A DNA stretch of 64,000 nucleotides from Acanthosepion esculentum (taxonomy: Eukaryota > Mollusca > Cephalopoda > Sepiida > Sepiidae), in NCBI GenBank assembly GCA_964036315.1, contig OZ038496.1, positions 19,517,185 through 19,581,184 on the forward strand. Direction: 5' to 3'. The notes below the pieces were generated by a model that saw nothing but the letters and a program-made list of their open reading frames with translations, was not told where the DNA came from and did not search any database. A program made the position numbers and the translations under genes. Of the stretch, positions 52,671 through 63,850 are shown piece by piece (positions within the stretch are counted from its first letter, which is position 1; every line of letters begins with the position of its first letter).

Positions 52671-54093
52671 CCATCAAATATCTTTCAGCTGGTAATTTCG
52701 CGATGGTTCATGCCTTCGATCAAGTCAGTTGTCTTTGCTTACTTGACAAATGGAAGTACAAATTCATCATAATCATCATCTGTCCCATGACTTGGTGTGG
52801 TCTTGGGTTGTGCAGCTGAGTACCTTATCAATCTCCTTTAATTATCTGGGTTGAAAGCCGGTGAAGGATTCATTTATGCGCAGCATGTCTTGGGGTGGCA
52901 TGGCCCATCCCCTTTGACAGACCAGTAAATGTCCTCCAACTTGAAGGCTCTCCTTGGTCGTACGGGATATACAGTCAATAGTTTAGTGCCATATGCAGTT
53001 TAGCCTGCGGTCAGTCGAAACTTGATGTTGTCACCAGCTTTCGGTTGAACCTCGGAATCACTACGTATGAAGTTACCCGTATAGTTCGGTGCCAGAGGCG
53101 ATGAACTGATTTTTTCTGCTTAACCTTACGTTAGTTACCTTGGATTTCTGAAAATGTGTAGTCCCTTGGGGTATTTACACACCCTAATACAAAAATGCTT
53201 ATGATATTGCAATTATGTAAAATATTGCCGTACTACTGAAAAACTAACATAACAAGCAATCTCCATTACACTGTACATTAACTCAAAACTTGAACTGAAG
53301 ATATAATTATTTATTGAAATGAAAATTATAATAAATTTGTTGCATAAACACATGTTGTAAATTGTCGGTGAAACACACCAATACAGTAACCGAGGCAATT
53401 TTATTCATCAAAAATAGCAAAAATATATTTCCATGGATAGAAAAAAATTACATTACCTAAACTCAGAAATACAGGACTGGAGGAATAATAAAATATATAT
53501 TATGTTTATATCGTTATCGGCTTTATCGCATATCCAAGAATTTAAATTCTTGTTTGCTGATCGCTTCCTTTATGATCATGCTGTCGATAACTAAATTTGC
53601 CGCCAGTTTGCAGGTTCACGACGAAAAGCTTTCAGTTTCACCAAAATCTGCCCCCGTTATTCATTCCCTATCACCGTTTGGCGTTGCAAGTGTTGCTTGT
53701 AGAAGAAAGTGCCGATGGCGTGAATTTGTTTAAGATGGACCTCAGCTTGCCACTTGAACACTTGATTTGATGACCTTCCTCTGCTGCACATATCATGAAA
53801 TTGCAACGGACTGTCGCTGACCCTGTTATAATTTCGAGTGGCGCCTTCTGTAGCATGTCCGTCATGCGTAGCCCTCTTCATCCGGCGGTTCAACCAGTGA
53901 GATCTGTTGTAATCATAACCCACTTGTTTCACTGTTGGGGTTGGTCGCGATGAGTCTGGGTCCTCTTCTTCGATCTTGCTGCAAACATTGACCCGACCAG
54001 GAGCTTAGAACACCTGACGGCATCGCTCTCAGTGTCATTGGACCACGCAAGCAACCTCCACCACGACAAGGAGCGGCCATCAGAGGTACACAC

Positions 54094-54094
<1 letters not shown>
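52671..54094. other. low-repeat region, unassigned
   Basis: Higher complexity and higher GC than average, especially 53560-54090. Minus-strand open frames of 91 codons (53657-53932), 64 (53671-53865) and 82 (53929-54177) have ordinary protein composition but no family I recognise. It could be a diverged retroelement or unique DNA. Confidence 0.35.

Positions 54095-54155
<61 letters not shown>
54095..54155. repeat. (TA)n microsatellite
   Basis: About 60 bp of TA. Confidence 0.9.
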
Positions 54156-54543
54156 AAATTAACGACCCTTGAACCAACGGACTCTGGAATTAACGGTCAA
54201 AATCTGTAGAAATGGTAGTGTCCAGCTGGAACTCAAAACGCTCACATAGTTCCAGAATTGGCCACTATTGTTTACTGGCGCAATCAACAGAGACTAGTAT
54301 AGTTCCAGGAATAGCCGCAGTTGTTTACTTGAGCGCTCGTCTTGTACACACATGCATCGTCTCAAACACAGCATCACCCTCTCTCTGTTTGTGTGTCATT
54401 TATTTTAAGTTAGTATATAGTAACTTAAAAATAAAATACACATACATATTTACATTCATTTTTTTTGTATTGTACTGAGTGTTTTAGGCTACGAAAATAA
54501 GTGCTTCAAATTAACGGACGGCACCCTATTAAATTGAGGTTCT

Positions 54544-54545
<2 letters not shown>
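54156..54545. other. unassigned sequence between two TA tracts
   Basis: Contains imperfectly repeated 'AGTTCCAGAATTGGCC' and 'AGTTCCAGGAATAGCC' blocks about 55 bp apart (54247-54320). Confidence 0.4.

Positions 54546-54606
<61 letters not shown>
54546..54606. repeat. (TA)n microsatellite
   Basis: About 60 bp of TA; shorter TA tract at 54810-54829. Confidence 0.9.
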
Positions 54607-55129
54607 GTGTGCGTGTTTCACAGCTCATCAGTGTGACTAGACATCCGATTGCTTCAAGCCGAGATCGAAACCCAACTGATTATACAACAGTCGGAGATTT
54701 TCCCCTAAGCCATCGGCGCACGGTTGAAAGAAAGGCGAATTTATTTTTTACGTACTTCTTACTCTGTGAATAAACACGTCAATGATTGACTGCCCAATTC
54801 TGGGAAATGATATATATATATATATATAAACGTAGCTTCGTTAGTCAGGTTGGGTGACAGGACAGCTCGAAGAAGACAAGACGTCTGCCCTCCGCTACAA
54901 CTGACTTATGAGAGAATAGTAGGGGGGAGTAAAAGAAACAAATTTCCAACTAGGAATTTTGCTAGTACTTTAAAAGTTTTAGGGTAACTAAACACACCAT
55001 CTAACTACCGCGGGGTTAATAACGGCAAAATGTCCCTTGTCTTCATTTTTCTGTATACACTGCCCTAACTGAATTTCGGCGATGGTGTTTAGCCTCTGGG
55101 GAATCGCTATCGTTCCAATCTTGACGTTC
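54607..55129. other. unassigned, possible tRNA-like remnant
   Basis: 'GCCGAGATCGAAACCCAAC' near 54657 has a B-box-like core but no supported A-box. Confidence 0.35.
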
Positions 55130-55335
55130 ACTTACTCCTTTCCTATATTATCTACTAATTGCCACGCATTCTTGGGAAAGATAGTGGAGTGGTTTCCTAT
55201 TGCCTTCTTCACAGTTCGGGATTCATAGCTTTCCTTCTCAGAGACTGGCTGCCACCAAAGACAATAGAGTTTACCCTGTCATGTAATGTGTAGCTGCAGG
55301 CGAAAAGAGAAGTTTATGCTTTTCGGAAGTGCATT
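55130..55335 (-). repeat. SINE-J-like, diverged
   Basis: The reverse complement has the J-type tail ('AGGCAATAGGAAACC', 'GGCAGCCAGTCTCTGAGAAG'). Confidence 0.45.
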
Positions 55336-55405
55336 AATGTTATGTCTCTTCAGGGCGTAGGCAATCATGGCTCGCCACAAATTCCTTTTCTTTATTATCT
55401 GTGAA
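55336..55405 (-). repeat. RTE 3' tail fragment
   Basis: 'GGCGAGCCATGATTGCCTAC' and 'AAAGAAAAGGAATTTG' on the minus strand. Confidence 0.6.
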
Positions 55406-55424
55406 TTACCATGCTTTTGTAGGG

Positions 55425-55600
55425 ATGGAGAGATAGTGAATGATTTGCCATCTCCACGATTTTGAATTCAGACACCTTTCTCCTAGACTGGCTACCAACC
55501 AAAGATCCTCGTCTACACTGCTATTTGAGTAGGAGATTTGGATTCATGCCTTTTTCAAGGGTGTTAGTGTGAAGTGAACCCCACAGTCCAGGTCGGAGCT
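55425..55600 (-). repeat. SINE-J, partial
   Basis: Minus strand: 'CTAACACCCTTGAAAAAGGC' body and 'GGTTGGTAGCCAGTCTAGGA' J tail. Head truncated or replaced at 55600. Confidence 0.6.
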
Positions 55601-55801
55601 TAGCGCGAATTGGCAAAATTAGACAAACTTTCGGGGAGACCCGAAATCACACTCTTTTTTCTCAGGAAGCGTGTCCAAACAGAAGCTGCCTTCGCGATTA
55701 TGCCACTAACCATTCCAGTTTGCAGAGTCATTCAAGTCTGACTATTTCTCATCTTTCGCGAACACCTTTATACCTTACCATTTTTATAATAGAAGTATTA
55801 G

Positions 55802-56192
55802 GGTTTACGCCCATATCACGTTGAAACACCGGTTCTCGTACGATCACCGAAGTTAAGCAACGTCGAGTCTGATCAGTACATAGATGGGTGACCATGTGAC
55901 CTAAGCTTGGATGCATTAATGGTATATTGGATAACGGCTCGGAATTGAAATTTGAAGTGCCAAGTTCCAATTCAAGCCAAGGTAGTTATATTCACTTACG
56001 GGCAAATACTTTTAGGAAAGGTGTGAATACACTTCTCTATCCACCATTTATGCGTTAATTAGTAGGACTTGTATCAGTAAAACATAATTATCTCCCCCAA
56101 ATTCTTACAATCTAAAAATATTTTCTGATTTTAAATAGCCTGAAAAAGTTTGATAAACCGTAAAAAAACAAATCAATCAAACAACTTCAAGT
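55802..56192 (+). repeat. composite SINE: 5S-rRNA-like head + tRNA-like head + SINE-K tail (best copy)
   Basis: 5S-like segment 55802-55913: 'CCATATCACGTTGAAACACC', 'GGTTCTCGTACGATCACCG', 'AAGTTAAGCAACGTCGAGTC' (box A), 'TAGATGGGTGACCATGTGAC' (box C). tRNA-like segment 55914-55985: 'GGATAACGGCTCGGAATTG' and 'AAGTTCCAATTCAAGCC'. Then the shared body ('GGGCAAATACTTTTAGGAAA'), K tail ('AATTCTTACAATCTAAAAAT', 'TTGATAAACCGTAAAA') and an (AATC)n end. The 5S part lacks the normal 3' stem, so it is not a 5S gene. Confidence 0.82.
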
Positions 56193-56839
56193 ATTAGTAG
56201 CAATATTTGTTAATCTTCTTGATGAAACACTATCAAAATTTTATTAGTACTTTGTTACGCAACAAATTACGCAGCACTTATTTCGATTAACTGTGTTACT
56301 TAGAATGATTACTTCGCTACTTACGTAAATGTAAAAAGTAAAAACAGTCGCAGTTGTCAATAATATAAGTGACAGAGTTATAAAAGAGGCACTGTTGTTA
56401 ATTTGTCTAAATAATGCACTAACTTTTGTTTGCGTCACGGGGAAATAATTGTAAGTCAAATAAAACGCTAAAGTAAGTAATCAAGTAATCGTTTTAAATT
56501 CTCTGAATTATCGGTGCCATTTTGTTAATTTTGTGGATTGCCTCCACTTGGTTTTGCCAAGACGTCGTTAGATGGCGCTTTTAAGCAGCTATTAAAAAAT
56601 GAGACACTCCTGATTCCTTTCTCTTTTCTCTCTAGCATGCGGTAAAAGTAATACACAGCATGGGACCTTGTTCCGGGCATGGGGATATTTTTCCCCGAGT
56701 AACTGAACTTTTTCACATACTCAAACACGCACGCGTGCCGCCCACATAATTGCTAACTTTTAACGTCCTCTTTCTATTATGCATCTATTTAATTTTTTCC
56801 CCTTTGTTACTCAGTTGCATATCTACATTTTGTTTGCCA
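56193..56839. other. low-repeat region, unassigned
   Basis: No repeat family recognised. A 67-codon minus frame (56525-56728) has plausible composition but no motif. Confidence 0.35.
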
Positions 56840-57515
56840 CTGCTTTCAGTCTAACTGGGGAAAGTATGACATCAAAATTGAGGAATTGGAGATATAAGCA
56901 TCAAGCAGGTGCAGAAGTTCAAAATATATAGGAAGCGTTTTAACAGAGGATGGAAAATACGACACCGTAATCCGAACACACAATGGATTAGCGAAAGAAG
57001 CATTCGCAAAAGCTAAGCATGGTGCTGGAAACGGAAGAAAATAGTTTGAGACAAAGGAACGAATGTTGAATTGCTATATATCAACCTTCTTATATGGCAA
57101 TGAGCGTTGGACAATTTCCCTACGAGGGGAAAAAGACTAGAAGTAGCAGAAATGTGTTTCTACAGAAGGAGACGGGAAAAGTCCACGATCGTGTCGATTA
57201 AGCAACAAGGAAGTCTTAAAGAAAATAGCAACAGAAAGAACATTTATACTTCAAATTAGGAAGAGACAGATTAAATTCCTTGGTCACGTAATGAGAAAGA
57301 AGGGCTTGGAAAAGTTACGTTTTCCAAGCGTCAAAGGGTAAGAGAGATAGAGGTAGGCAGCAAGTCACTTGACGAGCATGCTTGAATGGATGGCAGAACG
57401 AGGGAGGGGGCTTTAACAGAGGAAGAAAAACTGCTAAGAGCCACATGATAGAAAGTTGTGGTGAGCGATGATCGCTTATGTAATGAGGGATGCAGCACAT
57501 AGAAGAAGGTACAGT
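56840..57515 (+). pseudogene. RTE-type element, post-palm region to 3' end
   Basis: Reads with frameshifts: QKFKIYRKRFNRGWK-like near 56912, RLAKEAFAKAKHGA near 56990, 'TTGAATTGCTATATATCAAC' near 57066, YGNERWTISL near 57095, RSRNVFLQKET-like, QIRKRQIKFLGHVMRKKGLE-like near 57260, then the 'AGTTGTGGTGAGCG' tail to 'AGCACATAGAAGAAGG'. RT palm missing. Confidence 0.8.
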
Positions 57516-57539
57516 GTTGTAACAATCTTAATTTCATTT

Positions 57540-57895
57540 GCTTTTTATCGTAATAGGAGTAGATAGGTTCGCCTATCGTCCAGTTCATACACCTCCCTGA
57601 TTTTTTTTAACAAGAGTAGAGGTTTATCCCTTGTTCCCTGTTTAGGTTTCCGGTTTCTTCAACTCTGTATTTCTGACGTCTCCACCTGAAATCTGAAATT
57701 CTATTCAGTAATTAGTACTATTATTTTTTTCTTCTTCCAATACGAGTAGATGGTTTTGCCTATCGTACGGTTCACACTCACCCCGTTCTTTTGAACAGAG
57801 ATAGAGGTTTATCCCTTGTTTAGGATTGGGTTTCCTGTTTCTTCAATTCTGTACTTCTGACGTCTCCGCCTGAACTCTGAAATTTTTATTCCGCT
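57540..57895 (+). repeat. repeat A, two tandem copies
   Basis: Units near 57555 and 57740, each with 'AGAGGTTTATCCCTTGT' and 'CTTCTGACGTCTCC'. Preceded by an RTE tail and followed by a LINE-C tail with the same junction as at 23505. Confidence 0.75.
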
Positions 57896-58040
57896 AATTC
57901 ACTCTTGACCTCTTCAAGTCTAGAATTAGCTAGCTATCTATCTATCCTGCCCTTTCTTATACAAATACAACTCCACAAAGCAACTCTCTACATTGAGTGA
58001 CCCTTGGGCCTTGTATTGGGTGAACGTTAGGAAAAAAACT
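57895..58040 (+). pseudogene. LINE-C extreme 3' end
   Basis: 'GACCTCTTCAAGTCTAGAAT' to 'CTTGTATTGGGTGAACGTTA'. Confidence 0.7.
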
Positions 58041-58217
58041 CTCAGACTGTCATTCTATAATATTTAGTAAGCAAGATGGATCGAATATAAAAAATAATGT
58101 TTCGGCGTGATCCGAACTTGAAATTGAATTTATGGGGAAAATATAATTATGGTTGAAAAATACATAATAATTAACTTAGCTTCATCTAAGAAATAAAAAA
58201 AATAATTTTAGTCAAAA

Positions 58218-58285
58218 CAGTGGTTCCCAAACAATGCGCCGCGGAGTACTGGTGTGCCACGAGCAGGCGTGTCGCCAGGAATGGT
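58218..58285 (+). mobile_element. single hAT-type terminus
   Basis: CAGTGGTTCCCAAAC followed by 'TGCGCCGCGGAGTACTGGTG' is a classic hAT left end. No matching right end was found downstream, so the rest is lost or too diverged. Confidence 0.5.
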
Positions 58286-58620
58286 TATGGACAGGGAACT
58301 GGCTCTTGTTCTGACCTCCCTCCCCCCTCGTGGAAATGAAGTGATCTAATTTTCGTATGCAAATTCTTACTCGTGCCCTCCCAACTCTGACTTAAAGACC
58401 GTCTGCACCCACTCAAAGCTCCCTGACGATTGGCCTTGCTGCTATATGTAGCTATTTCGAATGTGAAAAAGTTTGCTAAGGAAGAAAAAAATGACGATCA
58501 TGAAAAACAAAACCTTTTTTTATCATCATCATCATCATCATCATCTTCTATGTACCGTGTTAACCATCCATAATTGACTGACAATAAATGCAAGTAATAC
58601 TCAAAAAAAAAATAATAATT
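58286..58620. other. unassigned, with a (CAT)n tract
   Basis: Possibly the interior of the hAT remnant. A (CAT)n microsatellite lies at about 58525-58546. Confidence 0.4.
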
Positions 58621-59540
58621 TTAGAAACGGAAATATTACGACAAACATTATTTTCAACAGATATAGACTTCGAAATGTCCCAACGAGAGATTAATTGAAA
58701 AGCACAGTCGGTCCTTGTTTTTCGAGTAAATATTCCATTTGTAGTGAACGAAACAAGATCTAGATTTAAAATTCAAATGCTAAGCACGGACGCATTGATT
58801 TTGTTAGAAAGACTCGAATTTACAAACTTTGCTTAACACACACGCAAAAGCGAATCCAAAACAAAACTCGTGAAATTTCACACCTTGATGCGAAATGTTT
58901 TTCGGCCAATAGAAAACTAGGCAACATTTAAAAATAAAATTCAAATAATCTTCGATTCTCAGAAACAAATTCTTTTACGGACCTTTTCGCGAGCCGAGGC
59001 GAAGTTTGTTCATCGTCCAATGGAAAGGCCCGAATCATATCCAGGAGTGAATTCCCAAATGACCTTTTCAAGCCCCACAAACAAAATAAAAGACGGGCAA
59101 GTTCGCCTGTCACCAGAGTGAAGGAGACGAGCGTATTAACACGTCTCTTGACAAACGATCGTTATTATTATCTCTACTTTACTCCCTCACCTCTTTTATA
59201 CTTGATAAACGAACGGAACATTTTAAGACTGCGCGATTACTTCAAAGACATTCGTACCCTACAATAACGCTCATATATACATACACACATACGTTTCTGC
59301 CTACGTACACATAAACTCATTCTTGCAAGGACTACTACGAACATTTTGACGACCTTGTATCTACCGAAATACATAAATTTTATTTGTAGAGACCTGAATT
59401 GATTTATATGTATATAAATTTGTTGTTTCACTTTACTTTTTTCTTGTTTTATACCCCTCTTATGATGGGATATCTAACTAACAAGGCCAAATCAAACTAA
59501 TCTGTTTCAACACTCATACACTTCACTATAACTGATAACC
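58621..59540. other. low-repeat region with two CCAAT motifs
   Basis: No repeat match. 'GGCCAATAGAAAAC' (58911) and 'GTCCAATGGAAAGG' (59016) are CCAAT-like, and 'ACAAAATAAAAGACG' (59082) is weakly TATA-like. No transcript evidence. A 61-codon minus frame (58928-59113) has ordinary composition but no recognised family. Confidence 0.3.
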
Positions 59541-59544
59541 GACT

Positions 59545-59665
59545 ATACATTAAAAGTTTTTAGGATAACAATGATTTTTCCAGATACAAGTACTACTATT
59601 TAACCCTTAGCTGAAGAGAGGAGATGAATTCATGCCTTTCCCCGGGGGTATTTGCGCGTATTTCT
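59545..59665 (-). repeat. SINE-K, truncated at both ends
   Basis: Minus strand: 'CGCAAATACCCCCGGGGAAA', 'CTAAGGGTTAAATAGTAG' and 'AATCATTGTTATCCTAAAA'. Confidence 0.65.
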
Positions 59666-59799
59666 TTTATATAGCTACCTCCAAAGATTCGTTAAAAAAT
59701 GAGTATAAATGATTAAAAATGCCCAAAGCTTGATAAAAATGAAGTTTTATCGTCAAAATCATTGTTATTATTAAGAGGAAAGACCAACAGATTTTTAAT

Positions 59800-59990
59800 A
59801 CTGTATACACTCTAGTATAATGCAAAATGTAATAATCAGTTTTTACGCAAAAATAAGGGTCGCATTATACACAGGTAACATTTTTGATGATCGGTTGCAC
59901 TATCCACAGGTTATTTTTTCATGCCCCAAAATTCGAATCGCACTATACATGAAGTCGGCTTATACACGAATATTTTCGGTATTAAATTCT
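59800..59990. mobile_element. Tigger/mariner-like non-autonomous fragment
   Basis: Repeated 'GCATTATACACAGGTAACAT', 'GCACTATACATGAAGTC' and 'CTTATACACGAATATTTTCG' are typical of small TIR elements of the pogo/mariner type. Clean terminal repeats were not delimited. Confidence 0.35.
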
Positions 59991-61394
59991 ATTTTTGATC
60001 CTTTTTTGAACCTTTAAAATTCTGTTCAAAAATTAATATGGCGATTTTTAGTAGTGAAAACACATTGATTTGGAAATACTTACAAAAATCAAATAATTGT
60101 CGAATTTTAATGAAAATTTCAGCGCTTATTCACTAATGAATTAAATTATTTTATAAATTATTATTTTTTAGAAAATCTTGATAAAAATAATTTTTTTTAC
60201 ATCTGTTACTCCCCACTTATTTAATTTTATGAAATCTCATGAAATTCATTTTGTAGCGCGTAATGTTTATATTACTTATAAGCAAAAGTCCTTGAAGAAT
60301 TTAAATCATCTTTTTTTTTTGTAAAGCAGCCCCCCCACACACAACCAGTTACAAAAAATCTGCTCTGAATCGAAAAAATAAAAAAAATGCAATAAAATTA
60401 AAATATTATTTAATTAGAAAATTTTTAAATGAAAAAAAGGACACTATTGTCGTAAGAAAATAATTTTTTCCATGAATAATGAATTTTTACAAGAATTGCT
60501 TTCATTATTTTTAAATTTTAATTATAATAATTGATAAAGTTTTGAATCTTTTAAAATCCTGTATTAATTTTTACCGGTTAGGTGATATTGTTATTAAGTA
60601 AAAAACAAAAAAAAAACTTATATTTCCTAATCATAAATGGAAAAAGCTTACTACAATTCAGAGACCCTAGTATTTTAAAAAGAATTTTGATTTTTTTTGT
60701 GCGTGTATAAACGTGCCGGTTTTGTAAATATGGACGTACATAAACAACTATCAAAAAATAAGAACAGTAACCGTAATAAATTTAAAGCAAAAGTACCTAA
60801 AATATAATAAAATATTAGATTACTTAAAATATTTTCATAAATTTTTAAGATTACTGGGTTGTTAAAAGATTATATAAATAAAGGCGCTACGTTATATTCC
60901 TCATGTAATTAGTTTTCCCCACATCGAAAAATTCCCAAATATAAGTCTTTCGAGAGAGTTGTCAATACCTCAAAAACAACCTCGTCCGTGTTAAAAAAAA
61001 TAAATGCTTTTCTGAGATATTTTAAACTAAGAGTAGACAGTATTTGTTTCAAATCGGATTGATTAAACTTTAAATCAGCTAAACTTGCTTAAATAAAGTT
61101 TCAGAAAAGTATATTTTATTTTTGAAAGATTTTTAATAAAAAAATCATCTTGTGTTGATAAATTCGCTAATATGGTTGATTTTTAGCAATTTTCACAATG
61201 TGAAAAATAACAATAATTCGAATCAATTCAAATTTGGTTTGAAATACACAGCAACGTATTTTGCTTATTGAATATATTAATGTTTCGGATGACTACCCAC
61301 AGGCTAATGGCATTATCAATGAATGCTCCAGAGTAGTAATGAAATGCCGAAGGAAGCAATCAAAATGGTCTCCCCATTTTTGCACTAATATTAC
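59991..61394. other. unassigned AT-rich sequence
   Basis: About 1.4 kb, highly AT-rich up to 61250, then of ordinary complexity. Nothing recognised. Confidence 0.4.
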
Positions 61395-61612
61395 TTGTGC
61401 AGGTGGCACAACGCTTATTGGCAGGGAAAGTGGAATCATCGAACCGAGTTCAAATTCTAGTCGAGTTTGTTGTATTTATTTTGGCACAAATGCCCTTGGG
61501 AAGAGCACGATTCTATCTTTTATTTTCTCAGTTATGGGTTAAATAGCAAAGTAGCCTGGGTTCTCTAGCCTTTATAGGTACCAGTCTAGCAGAAAGCAAA
61601 CTCTGATTTCCA
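61395..61612 (+). repeat. SINE-J
   Basis: Head 'TGGCACAACGCTTATTGGC', B-box 'GAGTTCAAATTCTAGTCG', body 'CAAATGCCCTTGGGAAGAGC', J tail 'TAGGTACCAGTCTAGCAG'. Confidence 0.75.
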
Positions 61613-61644
61613 AAATCGTGTAGAGTGCAACGAGAAATCACCTT

Positions 61645-61955
61645 ATTTCATATTTTAACTAATTTTATTTCTGTTTTCTTTCTTTGCTAGCTGAATAAAA
61701 TGTTCGTATTTCATATTTTTACTGTATTTTGTTTCTCTGATCTTTCGTTTCTTGTTAAATGAAATGAAGATATTTCCCATTTTCACTGTATTCTATTTCT
61801 TTGATTTTCGTCTTTCGCTAAATGAAATGTATATTTTCCACATTTTCAGTCATTTTTATTTCTCTATTCTTTCGTTTCTCACTAAATGAAATGTATATAT
61901 TTCACATTTTCAGTCATTTTATTTCTCTTTTTTTTCTAGGTAAGTGAAATATTTT
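61645..61955. repeat. tandem repeat, about 63-bp unit, five copies
   Basis: 'ATTTCACATTTTCAGTCATT' plus 'TTATTTCTCT' plus 'TTTCGTTTCTC' plus 'AAATGAAATG' repeats from about 61648, 61709, 61772, 61832 and 61898. Non-coding. Confidence 0.8.
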
Positions 61956-62579
61956 GTACTCTGAAAATATCGTCTACACAGTAATCAAATTGTGTGTGCT
62001 GTCTGCTTCTGTCTGTATGACGTGTTAAAGAAACAAATCAGTAAGTGTTAATTTACCCTTCTTTTTGCCTCCATTTGTTATTACCTTCACCGGTAGAAAA
62101 AACGGGAATGAAAAAGCAATAACTGGGATTGATCAAGAACATGTATATTTTAATCAAAAATAGATGAAATAAATCCGTTCCAACCAGTCAAAAAAGTTAA
62201 ACTTGCGTAAAAAATTGGCCTTTTCGCCAGCATCAAGAAGACTTAATAATTTCGCTGAAAGAATTCATAAAACGTTTTACTATTCTGTTTTGAATTTCTT
62301 CCTCTGCTGAGAGAAATGGAACAACTGCAAACTAGAAAGAGTTGTAAAGGATTGCTTCATTGATTTTCTTTGCTGACATTCAATATATACGAAGGGGAAT
62401 CAATAAGCCTGTTACCTGACACGTAATTTTAAGCTGATCTAAAATTTCCACTGTATATTGTACGATCTTTGTTATTAATATTTAATTTACCACTGAATTA
62501 AGTACTTGACAAAGAAGGAGATTATGAATTTTAAAAAAAAGTCTGTTTTGTCAAATAAATTTTCGTTAATATTAACTGA
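61956..62579. other. unassigned sequence
   Basis: No feature recognised. Confidence 0.4.
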
Positions 62580-62960
62580 AAGCGCAGCATGCCAACAAAG
62601 TGACGCTTGGGTACAAATACACGAAGGTCAATATAGCCATAAGGGTATATCAGGCATATGCCAAATGTGCGTGATATGGTGACAAGTTTTGATAAAAGCA
62701 TGACGTAAAATGCCAGATAAGACCCAGTTAGAAATACATTTCAAGTAAAGTAACTCAGTCCGCTCACTGGAAGCCAATTGTGAGCGTTCCCAAGTCACCT
62801 TGGTTGCCTCATCTTGCAAACAAAAAAGAAACAACAATCTCAGCACCCAGCCATGATGCTCCCCGACATATTATTATTATTATTATTATTTGTGTATATT
62901 ATGTTTCCTGCTTTGTACCCGGTAGAGACGGGTTCAAACTATGGTCCTTAGGCTCTATAG
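62580..62960 (+). repeat. repeat L (cephalopod-type interspersed repeat)
   Basis: 'GCAGCATGCCAACAAAGTGA', 'CACGAAGGTCAATATAGCC', 'GGGTATATCAGGCATATGCC', 'AAGACCCAGTTAGAA', 'CCAGCCATGATGCTCCCC', an (ATT)n tract at 62869-62892 and 'ACCCGGTAGAGACGGG'. Matches 63440-63850. I recall this type from squid and octopus transcripts but cannot verify it here. Confidence 0.6.
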
Positions 62961-62999
62961 GAGAATTGTCATTTAACTGATAGCACTTTTCTTAGTATA

Positions 63000-63310
63000 T
63001 AGGATGCTCCTAGTAGGGCGATCTACTAGGCAACTTGCATGTTGATGTTACCTGAAACACTCTCAGTAAAATTATTCATTCCTTTTCTCACGAGGCCCAG
63101 AGCTCCGATTACTATTGATATAGTCTCAGTCTTCATTCCCTACATCCTGTTAATTTCGAGCTTAGGATCATTGTATTTGGAGAATTTCTCAAAAGATTTC
63201 CATGGAGGTTTTTCTCTCACATGGTATTGCTATGTCAATAAGCATACACTTCCTGATTTTCTTGTCTTTTAGGATAATATCAGGTATGTTGGCTTTTATT
63301 TCCCTGTTAT
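63000..63310 (-). pseudogene. non-LTR retrotransposon C-terminal domain
   Basis: The minus strand reads IPDIILKDKKIRKCMLIDIA, IPCERKTSME, then after a frameshift EKFSKYNDPKLEINRM, a stop, GMKTETISIVIGALGLVRKG. The pattern PDI-...-IDIAIP-...-EK-KY-...-I-VVIGALG is typical of C-terminal segments of reverse-transcriptase polyproteins. It lies between two parts of repeat L, as if part of one composite element. One stop and one frameshift, so inactive. Confidence 0.7.
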
Positions 63311-63850
63311 TATTTTTATTATTATTTCATTTGATTTTTGTTGTATATACATTTCCTTCCGGGTCCCAACCAGAGACCTAAGGTCAGAAATGGCTCCATG
63401 ACATTTTCCACTGCTCATTTAAAAAAATTATTATTATTGAGAGAGCAGCGTGCCAAAAAAGTGAGACTGTAGTAAAAAATATACGAAGCCCAATATACTT
63501 ATCATGACACCCAGCATGATAAGAGTATACCGCGTACATGCATCACAGTCAAATTCTTCACGCTTGGATATTTTTATTTGTACAGTGTAACCGGGATATA
63601 AGAGAGATTTTCTCTGGTTCCAAATTAGAGCCTGTGTTAATAAAACAAAATAGACCAAAGCCGGATATAAGAGAAACCCGGATATAGGATACTTCTTCTC
63701 CGGTCCCGACAACTCTCTTATATCCGGGTTACACTGTATTATTATATTTATTATTGAAAGAATACAAACCTCTCGAAACCCGGCCATGATGCCCCACCAA
63801 CACCTCCAACTCATAAACAGAGATGCAGAGGACAGGCCCTGCTTTATTCT
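63311..63850 (+). repeat. repeat L, second copy, interrupted by a TIR element
   Basis: 'TTCCGGGTCCCAACCAGAGA' (63357), 'GAGCAGCGTGCCAAAAAAGT' (63444) and 'ACGAAGCCCAATATAC' are followed, after the 63583-63736 insertion, by 'CGGCCATGATGCCCCACC' (63780) and 'AACAGAGATGCAGAGG'. Confidence 0.6.
63583..63736. mobile_element. 154-bp MITE with 24-bp terminal inverted repeats
   Basis: Left CAGTGTAACCGGGATATAAG(AGAG) and reverse-complemented right CAGTGTAACCCGGATATAAG(AGAG) differ at one base. TA flanks on both sides (63581-63582, 63737-63738) fit pogo/Tc1-mariner target duplication. The interior has further inverted 'CCGGATATA' motifs. Non-coding. Confidence 0.85.

Noticed and set aside
55802..55913. 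A functional 5S rRNA gene
   Set aside because: The sequence lacks a proper 3' stem and T-run terminator and is fused to a tRNA-like SINE at the same junction as two other copies.
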